64,000 bases of DNA from Veillonellaceae bacterium SB90 (GTDB taxonomy: Bacteria > Bacillota > Negativicutes > Selenomonadales > Selenomonadaceae): the NCBI GenBank assembly GCA_902364065.1, contig CABJCJ010000006.1, positions 1-64,000 on the forward strand, in the 5' to 3' direction. A model generated the notes under the pieces. That model was not told where the DNA came from and made no database searches. It saw only the letters and a program-made list of their open reading frames with translations. Positions 8,148 to 15,996 of this stretch are shown here, piece after piece. Position numbers and translations under genes: made by a program. How positions within the stretch are numbered: the stretch's first letter is position 1; every line of letters starts with the position of its first letter.

Positions 8148-8870
8148 ATGCAGAAGATTTTTTCCAAAACCTTTCATCCTGGTGAAAAATGGTCTAGTCC
8201 AATTGGGCGTAACCGCTACCTTCATTTCAAGGCACTTGGCCCGAATGCAAATGTCTCGCTCCTTTTATATAACCTGCATGATCTGACAGAGCGCTACAAT
8301 ATGCCGGATACGCTGAAAGCACAGTTTACTGCGCATCTTACGGCGGGAAATGTTCTGATGAGCGATAATGGCCGCGTGCTTGCAAGTATCACGCAGGACA
8401 GTCTCGGTTGGCACGACTCCATCTCTGGTTGGACGACACGCATGATGACAGATGAGAAATACGGCAAGACGAGCTATCAGGAAAACCGTAACGACTATTA
8501 TCGCGCTGGTGATGAGAACTTCAAAGTTGAGCTCGTGCGCAATGGTCTTTCGACACGCGACCTCGTTCCGTGTGTTAACCTCTTTTCAAAAGTATTTGTC
8601 AAGGATGATGGCAGTATGCACTATGATACCGAATGGTGTCCCAAGGATGCGACGGTAACACTTCGCACGGAGATGGATGTCCTCTTGATTGTGTCGAATA
8701 CGCCGAATCCGCTTGATCCGACAGAAACGTATCCATCAGTACCAATTGAGCTCGATGTGTTCGAGGCTCCACCGGCAGATCTGATGGATCCCTGCGTACA
8801 GCATCGTCAGGAAAACTATCGTGCCTTTGAAAATACCTGGGATTACCTCAATCTGATGGGGTTGAAATAA
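8148..8870 (+). CDS. DUF1989 urea carboxylase-associated protein, probable carboxyguanidine deiminase subunit
   Basis: A 240-residue DUF1989 protein. In characterised guanidine-utilising bacteria, two such proteins form the carboxyguanidine deiminase that releases ammonia from carboxyguanidine to give allophanate. Typical family signatures are the HDSISGWTT segment and the RDLVPCVNLFSKV segment with its conserved Cys. ATG 8148 is taken as start because GGGAGG lies nine bases upstream; the frame from 8103 has no site. A small stem (AAAGG/CCTTT) encloses this ribosome binding site. It is followed after 27 bp by the second DUF1989 gene and then by the carboxylase. The deiminase role is inferred from family and gene order; which named subunit it matches was not determined. 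Confidence 0.85.
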   Translation: MQKIFSKTFHPGEKWSSPIGRNRYLHFKALGPNANVSLLLYNLHDLTERYNMPDTLKAQFTAHLTAGNVLMSDNGRVLASITQDSLGWHDSISGWTTRMMTDEKYGKTSYQENRNDYYRAGDENFKVELVRNGLSTRDLVPCVNLFSKVFVKDDGSMHYDTEWCPKDATVTLRTEMDVLLIVSNTPNPLDPTETYPSVPIELDVFEAPPADLMDPCVQHRQENYRAFENTWDYLNLMGLK

Positions 8871-8897
8871 CGAACGGAAAGATAAAGGAGGAGCAAC

Positions 8898-9551
8898 ATG
8901 TACGGACTCATTGAAAAAGAAAGCGACTTAAAAGTAGAAGATGCCATCTATGATGAGAGCATTGGTGCTGGGCTTGGCTGGATTCATGAGCTGAAGAAGG
9001 GGCAGTCATTCCGCATCGTCGACATCGAGGGCAATCAAGCAGTCGATACTACGTTTTACGATGCGCACAATGTCGAGGATCACTACGGGGCTATCACGAC
9101 GATTACGGCGCAGAAGAATATCTACCTGACAACGGGCAGTATCCTTCGCGCAGAGTCGGGAAAGCCGCTACTCGAGATCACAGCGGATTTGACGGGACGT
9201 CATGATACCCTAGGGGGGGCGTGTTCGTCGCAGAGCAACACGGTACGCTACTCACGTGATAAACGCTACATGCAGAGTTGCCGCGATGACTTCATGTTGC
9301 AGCTTGCAGAAAATGAGTGCTTCGGGATCAAGAAACGCGATCTTGCCCCGAATATCAATTTTTTCATGAATGTACCGGTCACCGAGGCCGGCGGGCTGAA
9401 GTTCGATGATGGTGTATCATCGCCGGGCAAATATGTCGAGATGAAGGCTCTTGAGGATGTCGTCATCTTGATCAGCAACTGTCCGCAGCTTAACAATCCG
9501 TGCAATGCCTACAACCCGACACCAGTAAGACTGCTGATTTGGGATGAATGA
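8898..9551 (+). CDS. DUF1989 urea carboxylase-associated protein, second deiminase subunit
   Basis: A 217-residue paralogue of the preceding protein, with the family hallmark [19 protein letters not shown] (about residues 100-118) that includes a conserved Cys, and a later [13 protein letters not shown] segment where the partner has PCVNLF. A strong AAAGGAGG precedes the ATG by six bases. It ends 16 bp before the carboxylase start, so the three genes are almost certainly co-transcribed and translated in concert. The pairing of one Cys-containing and one Asn-containing version of the same motif is what a heteromeric enzyme would show. Function as carboxyguanidine deiminase is inferred from published systems with this gene order. 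Confidence 0.86.
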   Translation: MYGLIEKESDLKVEDAIYDESIGAGLGWIHELKKGQSFRIVDIEGNQAVDTTFYDAHNVEDHYGAITTITAQKNIYLTTGSILRAESGKPLLEITADLTGRHDTLGGACSSQSNTVRYSRDKRYMQSCRDDFMLQLAENECFGIKKRDLAPNINFFMNVPVTEAGGLKFDDGVSSPGKYVEMKALEDVVILISNCPQLNNPCNAYNPTPVRLLIWDE

Positions 9552-9567
9552 GAAGGAGGGCGTCTGA

Positions 9568-12500
9568 ATGTTTACCAAAGTTCTGATTGCAAATCGCGGT
9601 GCTATTGCAACGCGCATTGAGCGCACACTCCGGAAGATGGGCGTGAAGTCTGTCGCCATCTATGCGACGGCTGACCGTGATAGTCTGCATGTCAGCGAGG
9701 CCGATGAGGCCGTTTCGCTTGGTGATGGCACGGTCAAGGAGACGTATCTCGATGCGGAGAAAATCTTGAAGATTGCAAAGGAGACGCATGCTGAAGCTAT
9801 TCATCCTGGCTATGGATTTCTCAGCGAGAATACCGACTTTGCAAAAGCCTGCGAAGATGCCGGCATCCGCTTCATCGGGCCGACGGCAGAGGAAATCCAG
9901 CGCTTTGGTCTGAAACATTCGGCGCGTGCCCTGGCAGAGTCCGCGAATGTCCCACTCCTGCCGGGCACAGGTCTTTTAAGCGGCCTTGAAGAGGCCGTGA
10001 AGGAAGCAAAGCGGATTGGCTATCCGGTCATGCTGAAAAGCACGGCAGGTGGCGGTGGTATCGGTATCCGTATTTGTGAAAACGAAGAAGACTTGCGTCG
10101 TGACTACGATGCGGTAAAGCATCTTGCTGCCGTGAACTTCAAGGACAGTGGTGTATTCCTTGAAAAATATGTCCGCCGCGCGCGTCACGTCGAAGTCCAG
10201 ATTTTCGGCAATGCAGAAGGCGAGGCCGTTGCAATCGGCGAGCGTGATTGCTCCGTGCAGCGCCGCAACCAGAAGGTCGTGGAAGAATCGCCTGCGCCGA
10301 ATCTCAGTGACAATGTGCGCCAGAAGATGTATCAGGCAGCAGTGAACCTTGCGCATGCAGCTTCTTATCGGAATGCCGGAACAGTAGAGTTCCTCTATGA
10401 TGAAGAGAGCGAAGGTTTTTATTTCCTTGAGGTCAATACGCGTCTGCAGGTCGAGCATGGCATCACAGAGGAAGTCATGGGCGTCGACCTTGTTGAGTGG
10501 ATGGTCCGCGAGGCAGCTGGAGAGCTCCGAGATTTAGCGAGTAAAATAGGCAAACCGAATGGCCATGCAATCGAGATCCGTGTTTATGCCGAGGACTGCA
10601 GCAATGATTTCCGTCCGAGCAGCGGACGCCTCGACGACTGCCGCTTCGACCCGAAGGCGCGTGTCGAGACTTGGGTGAAGCCGCATATCACGATTTCATC
10701 GCTTTACGATCCGATGCTTGCGAAGATTATTGTTCATGAGCCTACGCGTGAGGCAGCCGTGAAAGAGATGCAACGTGTCATAAAGGCGACGAAGCTTTAC
10801 GGCGTTACGACGAATCTTGAATATCTTTCCTCACTCTTTCAGGAGAAATCATATCAGGAAGGGAAGCTCTTTACAAAGATGCTTGATACCTTCCATCCGG
10901 AGGAGCATGCACTCGAGGTACTCGACGGCGGTATTCAGAGCACGGTGCAGGATGCCAAAGGAATGCTCGGCTTCTGGACAGTCGGTGTGCCGCCATGCGG
11001 TGCGATGGATGCTTACAGTTTTCGACTCGGGAACAGACTTCTCGGAAATGATGAGAATGCGGCCGGCATCGAGATGACGATGCGCGGCGGCAGCTATCGC
11101 TTCCGTACGACGACGACGTTCTGCCTGACGGGCGCTGAGATGCATGCTACGCTCGACGGAGATAGCGTGCCGCTTTATCAGGCAACGAATGCATCGCCAG
11201 GCAGTGTGCTGAAGCTCGGCACGGCAAAACAGGGCATGCGTACATATCTCCTCGTCGCGGGCGGCCTCGATATACCGAAGGTCATGGACAGCACGTCGAC
11301 ATTTGTCGATGGAAAGTTCGGCGGGCATAATGGCCGCGCGCTTCGCACAGGTGATGTCTTGAATCTTACCGACAAATGTCTGACAGGCTCGATTGACTCC
11401 TTCCCTGAGGAGTATGCACCAAAGATCACAAACCATTGGACGCTTGGTGTACTACCCGGTCCGCAGCCAACGGAGGAATATCTCGCCGCTTCTTATCTGA
11501 CCACCCTCACGAGTGCTGAATACACCGTAAATTTCGACAGCGCCCGCACCGGTGTCCGTCTGAATGGACCAGTGCCAGAGTGGTCACGAGAGGATGGCGG
11601 CGAGGCGGGACTTCATCCGTCGAACATACACGATAATGCCTATGCCATTGGCACACTCGATCTCACCGGCGATCAGTCCATCCTGCTCGGCCCGGACGGA
11701 CCGAGTCTTGGTGGCTTCGTCTGTCCGGTGACACTTGCTAAGGCCGAACTCTGGAAGATGGGCCAGCTTCATCCAGGTGACAAGGTCCATTTTCAGCTGC
11801 TAAATGAGGCGCAGGCAGCAGAGCTTCGCGAGGCGCAGGAGAAAAATATTGCTTTTGACTATACTGCCGTCACGCTGCCAGCGCCGGTAAAGGTCAATGC
11901 GATAGATGCAATCCTCGCACAAGGCATGGCCGATGATCTTCCATATGACATCCGTCTCGATGGTGAGGAAAACATCCTCGTCGAGATTGGCAAGATGGAG
12001 CTTGATATCGCTCTCCGCTTTCGCGTCCATATTTTGATGGAGACGCTGAAGACAGAAAATCTTCCAATCATCGACATGACGCCAGGCATTCGCTCCCTTC
12101 AAGTGCATTTTGACTGTAGTAGAATCACGGCACGCAAGATGGCAGAAAAAGTCGAAAAGCTCCTCTTGAGACTCGGTGATATCGACGATATCGAAGTCCC
12201 GTCGCGCATTGTCTATCTCCCGCTTTCCTGGGATGATCCGCAGACACAACTTGCTGCAAAGCGCTACCAGGAGACCACGCGTCCTGATGCGCCATGGTGT
12301 CCCAGCAATCCTGAGTTCATTCGCCGCATCAATGGCCTTGCGAGTATTGACGACGTCCGGGATATCGTCTTCCAGGCAGATTATCTCGTACTTGGTCTCG
12401 GCGATGTCTATCTCGGTGCACCGGTCGCGACACCAGTCGACCCGCGCCAGCGCCTTGTCACGACGAAGTACAACCCGGCACGTCCATGGACGCCAGAAAA

Positions 12501-13149
12501 TGCCGTTGGCATCGGTGGTGCATACCTCTGCGTCTATGGTATGGAGGGGCCTGGCGGCTATCAGTTTGTCGGCCGTACTATCCAGATGTGGAATTCGCTG
12601 CAGACGACGAAGTACTTCTCAGAGGGCAAGCCATGGCTCCTTGATTTTTTCGATCAGATTCGCTTTTTCCCATGCTCCGCGGATGAAATCTTACAGTATC
12701 GCGAAGACTTTTTGCGCGGCAAGTACGATATCCGTGTCGAAGAGACGACGTTCAGTCTCGGCAAGTACAAGGAATATCTCACATCAATCGAGGATAGCGC
12801 GAAGGCATTCAAAGCGCATCAAGAGGCAGCTTTTGAAGCAGAGCGTCAGAGGTGGCACGAGCAGGGGCTTGATACCTTCGTATCCGATGTCCCAGAGTCG
12901 GTGCATAATGAAGTCGAGCTCAAGGACAGCGAAGACGGCATCCCCGCCAATGTCCCAGGCAGTGTCTGGAAGGTAGAGGTAAAGGAAGGCCAAAAAATCA
13001 CCAAAGGAGATACGCTCTTTGTGCTCGAAAGCATGAAGATGGAGATTCCAATTACGGCGTCAGAAGATGGCGTGGTGTCCCGCATCTTCGTTGATTCCGG
13101 CAGTCCAGTCAATGCAGGCGATCTCCTCGCTGCTTATGAGGCAGGATGA
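9568..13149 (+). CDS. Biotin-dependent urea/guanidine carboxylase
   Basis: A 1193-residue carboxylase that charges biotin with bicarbonate and ATP and carboxylates urea or, in clusters like this, guanidine. Domains in order: biotin carboxylase (about 1-445, with the ATP-grasp glycine loop KSTAGGGGIGI near residue 157), two KipA/KipI-like carboxyltransferase segments (about 450-780 and 850-1060), and a C-terminal biotin carrier domain with ESMKMEI, whose Lys1157 is the biotin site. No amidase domain is fused, unlike fungal urea amidolyase; the hydrolase is the next gene. GGAGGG precedes the start. The flanking DUF1989 pair argues for guanidine as substrate over urea, because urea carboxylation to allophanate would not need a deiminase. 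Substrate-determining residues in the carboxyltransferase were not checked. Confidence 0.93.
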   Translation: MFTKVLIANRGAIATRIERTLRKMGVKSVAIYATADRDSLHVSEADEAVSLGDGTVKETYLDAEKILKIAKETHAEAIHPGYGFLSENTDFAKACEDAGIRFIGPTAEEIQRFGLKHSARALAESANVPLLPGTGLLSGLEEAVKEAKRIGYPVMLKSTAGGGGIGIRICENEEDLRRDYDAVKHLAAVNFKDSGVFLEKYVRRARHVEVQIFGNAEGEAVAIGERDCSVQRRNQKVVEESPAPNLSDNVRQKMYQAAVNLAHAASYRNAGTVEFLYDEESEGFYFLEVNTRLQVEHGITEEVMGVDLVEWMVREAAGELRDLASKIGKPNGHAIEIRVYAEDCSNDFRPSSGRLDDCRFDPKARVETWVKPHITISSLYDPMLAKIIVHEPTREAAVKEMQRVIKATKLYGVTTNLEYLSSLFQEKSYQEGKLFTKMLDTFHPEEHALEVLDGGIQSTVQDAKGMLGFWTVGVPPCGAMDAYSFRLGNRLLGNDENAAGIEMTMRGGSYRFRTTTTFCLTGAEMHATLDGDSVPLYQATNASPGSVLKLGTAKQGMRTYLLVAGGLDIPKVMDSTSTFVDGKFGGHNGRALRTGDVLNLTDKCLTGSIDSFPEEYAPKITNHWTLGVLPGPQPTEEYLAASYLTTLTSAEYTVNFDSARTGVRLNGPVPEWSREDGGEAGLHPSNIHDNAYAIGTLDLTGDQSILLGPDGPSLGGFVCPVTLAKAELWKMGQLHPGDKVHFQLLNEAQAAELREAQEKNIAFDYTAVTLPAPVKVNAIDAILAQGMADDLPYDIRLDGEENILVEIGKMELDIALRFRVHILMETLKTENLPIIDMTPGIRSLQVHFDCSRITARKMAEKVEKLLLRLGDIDDIEVPSRIVYLPLSWDDPQTQLAAKRYQETTRPDAPWCPSNPEFIRRINGLASIDDVRDIVFQADYLVLGLGDVYLGAPVATPVDPRQRLVTTKYNPARPWTPENAVGIGGAYLCVYGMEGPGGYQFVGRTIQMWNSLQTTKYFSEGKPWLLDFFDQIRFFPCSADEILQYREDFLRGKYDIRVEETTFSLGKYKEYLTSIEDSAKAFKAHQEAAFEAERQRWHEQGLDTFVSDVPESVHNEVELKDSEDGIPANVPGSVWKVEVKEGQKITKGDTLFVLESMKMEIPITASEDGVVSRIFVDSGSPVNAGDLLAAYEAG

Positions 13150-13180
13150 GATGATCTCTACGCACTGGAGGAGGTATCTG

Positions 13181-14548
13181 ATGAAGAACAATGTACCAGA
13201 AATACTGACAATCCCTGCGTTAAAAGCAGGGTACGAGCACAAGGCCTTTACGCCGGAAGATGTCCTTTCTGCCATCCTTTCCCGCGTAGAGGCGCATAAA
13301 GACAACCCAATCTGGATTACGCCGCCAGAAGAAAAATGGATTACGATATACCTCAGAAAGCTCCCGCCGATGGATTTTTCGAAATATCCGCTGTGGGGAA
13401 TCCCATTTGCAATCAAGGATAATATCGACCTTGAGGGAATCCCTACGACCGCCGCCTGCCCTTCGTATTCCTATACGCCGGGGAAAAGCGCGTTCGTTGT
13501 CGATCGACTGATCAAAGCCGGTGCAATCCCACTCGGCAAGACGAATCTCGATCAGTTTGCAACGGGCCTTGTTGGGACACGCAGTCCGTATGGCGAGGTG
13601 CAGAACGCCTGGCAACCGGAATGCATCAGCGGCGGTTCGAGTTCCGGCAGTGCTGTCAGCGTCGCACTCGGGCAGGCAGCGTTCTCTCTTGGTACCGATA
13701 CAGCAGGTTCAGGGCGTGTGCCGGCGATGCTGAATACCCTTATCGGCTACAAACCACCAATCGGTGCGTGGTCCAGTGCCGGCGTCGTGCCAGCCTGTCA
13801 GAGTCTCGACTGCGTGACGGTTTTTGCACACTCGCTTGAGGAGGTAGAAATCGTCGACCAGGTAGCGCGTGCCGTCGATCCGGTCTGTGTTTGGTCAAGA
13901 GACCTTCCGCTCAAGGTGAAACGTCTGCCGGCAAAGATTCTGCTCCCAAAGGATATGCCGACATTCTACGGACCTTGGGCCGAGAACTACCAGATAAAGT
14001 GGATGCATGCACTCCGTCTTTTAGAGCAATCTGGAAGCAAAATCGAGTGCATCGATACCAGCTTCTTCTCAAAGGCTGCAAGCCTTCTTTACGATGGTGC
14101 CTATGTGGCAGAGCGTTGGGCAGATCTCGGCGAATTCGTCACGGCTCACGAGGAGGATATCTTTCCCGTTACAAAGAATATCCTCAAGAGCGGTGGGCGC
14201 GAAGAGTTGAGCGCTGCAAGGCTTTTCAAGGACTTCCATCAGTTGAGTATTTACCGCAAGCAGGCAAATCAGCTGCTTGAGAACGCCGTCCTAGTGCTCC
14301 CGACTGCTGGTGGTTCGTTTACGCGGGATGAGGTGCGGGAAAATCCCGTCGAGACGAACAGTCAGATGGGTCTTTATACGAACCACTGTAATCTTCTTGA
14401 CCTCGCAGCAATCGCAATTCCGGAAAACAGCGAAGACCACGATCATCCATTTGGCATCACCTGTTTCAGCCTTCATGACCAAGAGCAATTTATCCGCGCA
14501 TTGGCAGGAGAATTCCTGAAAGCAAACGGTGCTGAGAAGGGCGAATGA
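13181..14548 (+). CDS. Amidase-signature allophanate hydrolase (amidase domain only)
   Basis: A 455-residue amidase-signature enzyme expected to cleave allophanate to ammonia and N-carboxycarbamate, which breaks down to CO2 and ammonia. The triad is visible: Lys79 (AIKDN), the cis-Ser in GGSSSGS (153-155) and nucleophile Ser177 in TDTAGSGR. At 455 residues it is much shorter than AtzF-type hydrolases of about 600, and the C-terminal domain that speeds decarboxylation of the intermediate appears to be absent. GGAGGAGG precedes ATG 13181, 31 bp after the carboxylase stop. A role in the guanidine pathway is inferred from operon position; other amidase substrates cannot be excluded. Confidence 0.86.
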   Translation: MKNNVPEILTIPALKAGYEHKAFTPEDVLSAILSRVEAHKDNPIWITPPEEKWITIYLRKLPPMDFSKYPLWGIPFAIKDNIDLEGIPTTAACPSYSYTPGKSAFVVDRLIKAGAIPLGKTNLDQFATGLVGTRSPYGEVQNAWQPECISGGSSSGSAVSVALGQAAFSLGTDTAGSGRVPAMLNTLIGYKPPIGAWSSAGVVPACQSLDCVTVFAHSLEEVEIVDQVARAVDPVCVWSRDLPLKVKRLPAKILLPKDMPTFYGPWAENYQIKWMHALRLLEQSGSKIECIDTSFFSKAASLLYDGAYVAERWADLGEFVTAHEEDIFPVTKNILKSGGREELSAARLFKDFHQLSIYRKQANQLLENAVLVLPTAGGSFTRDEVRENPVETNSQMGLYTNHCNLLDLAAIAIPENSEDHDHPFGITCFSLHDQEQFIRALAGEFLKANGAEKGE

Positions 14549-14642
14549 AATATTCTGTATACATGCTGGAAATAGGCCGTTTCAGAAGAAAAGAAATAGA
14601 CGTTATGACGTCATGATGGTAAAATGTAAAAGTCGATAATAG

Positions 14643-14770
14643 GAAATATGCAGTTTATTTATCGTGACAATCAAAAAATCTGTAAAGGCTGTTTTGCGAC
14701 AATGGTGCCGCATACGATATCGGACATGCACGAGCGTGCATGTATCTGGCATCGTATGCGGTTTTTGTTT
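14643..14770 (+). promoter_or_regulatory. Structured leader with intrinsic terminator upstream of the P-II genes (copy 2 of a shared motif)
   Basis: The three boxes of the luxR leader recur: GAAATATG (14643-14650), AAATCTG (14676-14682) and CAATGGTGCCGCATA (14700-14714), with spacers of 25 and 17 nt against 24 and 16 nt. The last box runs into a strong terminator, CCGCATACGAT (14708-14718) pairing with ATCGTATGCGG (14751-14761) and followed by TTTTTGTTT. Bases between the boxes are not conserved, so this is not simple recent duplication. A GATAAT at 14635-14640 may be the -10 element. The remaining 14549-14642 holds nothing else I can identify. Confidence 0.62.
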
Positions 14771-14807
14771 GAAAGCTGCCTGTTTTAGTACAAAGGAGTT
14801 ATCGATC

Positions 14808-15176
14808 ATGTCATCTGAGTTAGTCCGTATTGAAATCATTGCCGCACAAAACAAGAGTACCGCTGTCGTCAACTGCCTGGAAAAGCTTGGAGTCGGCGGC
14901 GTCACGATATTTCAAGCACTCGGTTCTGGAATCCAGAAAGGGACATTTGAGTATGAACCGGAGGAAAATAAGGAGATCCGTCTCCTGCCAAAAGTACTTC
15001 TGCTGGTAATCTGTGAAAAAGAGCAGGTCACGGCGATTGTTGATGCTGTGAAAGTCGAGCTTTATACCGGTCATATTGGGGACGGAAAGATTCTGATTTC
15101 AGGCATAGACAATGTGATCCGTGTTCGCACGGGTGAAGAGGGTAAAGCCGCAATCAAGCGGTCAGCACTTTCCTGA
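14808..15176 (+). CDS. P-II family nitrogen regulatory protein, divergent T-loop (first copy)
   Basis: A 122-residue P-II-like protein. The C-terminal family signature is clear (TGHIGDGKILI...IRVRTGEEG), and the N-terminus has the expected beta strand (VRIEIIAA). The T-loop region (GIQKGTFEYEPEENKEIRLL) is shorter and lacks the Tyr51 that is uridylylated in enterobacterial GlnB/GlnK, so control is probably by nucleotide and metabolite binding. ATG 14808 is preceded by AAAGGAG nine bases upstream; an earlier in-frame start at 14664 would read through the terminator and is rejected. No amtB ammonium transporter accompanies it, unlike typical glnK. Position behind the guanidine operon suggests sensing of nitrogen or energy status for that pathway. 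Confidence 0.85.
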   Translation: MSSELVRIEIIAAQNKSTAVVNCLEKLGVGGVTIFQALGSGIQKGTFEYEPEENKEIRLLPKVLLLVICEKEQVTAIVDAVKVELYTGHIGDGKILISGIDNVIRVRTGEEGKAAIKRSALS

Positions 15177-15253
15177 AAAAAGTAAAACAAAGACGTGTTA
15201 AGATGTCCTCAAAAGCTAGTACGTATTTGGATAAAATAAAAGGAGAATTTATT

Positions 15254-15622
15254 ATGGTTAACGAAACGATATTAACGTCTGTCCGCATCATCACCAGTGA
15301 AAATCGCTTTGAAGGATTGAAGGTCGCCCTAGAGGGAATCGGCATCACTGGTATGACGGTGCGCCGCGTTCTCGGCTATGGACATGAAAAAGGGCATGCG
15401 CACGAGTTCCACAATCCGGAGATTTCTTCGAACCTCCTGCCAAAGCTTGAAGTCGAAGTCGTCGTTTCGAAGATTCCACCAGAAAAAGTCGTGGAGACTG
15501 CGACAAAGGTGCTTCATACCGGGAAGTTCGGCGATGGCAAGATCTTCATCAACAAAATCGATGACGTCGTCAAGATCCGCACTGGGGAAAGAGGATATGA
15601 TGCGCTGCAGGATGAAACGTAA
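15254..15622 (+). CDS. P-II family nitrogen regulatory protein, divergent T-loop (second copy)
   Basis: A second 122-residue P-II-like protein directly downstream of the first, with the signature TGKFGDGKIFI and IRTGERG near the C-terminus. Its T-loop (GHEKGHAHEFHNPEISSNLL) also lacks a Tyr51 equivalent and is His-rich. Start ATG 15254 follows AAAGGAG; the frame opens earlier at 15203 without a ribosome site. The pair probably share one transcript from the leader at 14643. Two different P-II proteins could form mixed trimers, which is speculative. No terminator is obvious immediately behind the gene. Confidence 0.85.
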   Translation: MVNETILTSVRIITSENRFEGLKVALEGIGITGMTVRRVLGYGHEKGHAHEFHNPEISSNLLPKLEVEVVVSKIPPEKVVETATKVLHTGKFGDGKIFINKIDDVVKIRTGERGYDALQDET

Positions 15623-15720
15623 TCACCTTTGTGCATCCGTCTAAGAAAGGGGCTACTCTATGAGAAGACCATATAAGCGTTTTTGCCCTTTATAAACGTA
15701 TTGTTGGTCATACCTGTGAA

Positions 15721-15772
15721 TGTCAATGAAAAAATGAGCCGTGTGCGAACGAAGAACTGAGCCACCTTGGAC
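15721..15772. mobile_element. Possible remnant of an IS21-family end
   Basis: Two spaced copies of a TGAGCC motif (ATGAGCCGTG and CTGAGCCACCTTGGACC) begin with TGTCAATG, a pattern resembling the repeated TGAGCCA boxes at IS21-family termini as I remember them. There is no transposase gene nearby. The match was judged from memory only. Confidence 0.28.
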
Positions 15773-15797
15773 CAGCTTTGTTTTCATATCTATGGAA

Positions 15798-15851
15798 TAT
15801 GTTCGTCTCCATCCGCACTATTGATAAACGAAATTTTATGATGGAAGCCCG
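15798..15851 (+). repeat. Right copy of the 54-bp direct repeat (gene 3'-end remnant)
   Basis: Identical to 4204-4257, including the last codons and stop of the 104-aa gene, but without the rest of that gene. It marks the right edge of the accessory segment. Confidence 0.95.
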
Positions 15852-15891
15852 CCTTGTCCTGCCAGGAACAGCAGGAGAAGGCGGGCTTTTT
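15845..15891 (+). terminator. Intrinsic terminator in the right repeat
   Basis: AAGCCCGCCTT pairs with AAGGCGGGCTT (15878-15888) and is followed by T residues. Only the 5' arm start is shared with the terminator at 4252, so the hairpin has its own compensating 3' arm. Confidence 0.75.
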
Positions 15892-15917
15892 CTATACCTG
15901 CTGAAAAATTGAACGTC

Positions 15918-15944
15918 TTGTAAGGGGGACATATGTGCTATAAT
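15918..15944 (+). promoter_or_regulatory. Promoter of the autotransporter gene
   Basis: TGC-TATAAT gives a consensus extended -10 (TATAAT at 15939-15944). TTGTAA (15918-15923) could serve as -35, but the spacer is only 15 bp, so the extended -10 probably carries it. The stretch 15623-15917 otherwise holds the putative IS end, the repeat and its terminator. Confidence 0.6.
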
Positions 15945-15996
15945 TCATCTTAATGGTATGTTAATAAATTTTTAAAAGTAGTGGGAGGATATGGAC

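Noticed and set aside
4204-15851. Island as an integrative element with tRNA-type attachment sites
   Set aside because: There is no tRNA gene, integrase or excisionase in the segment; the repeat lies in a protein gene end, so only a generic direct-repeat boundary is claimed.
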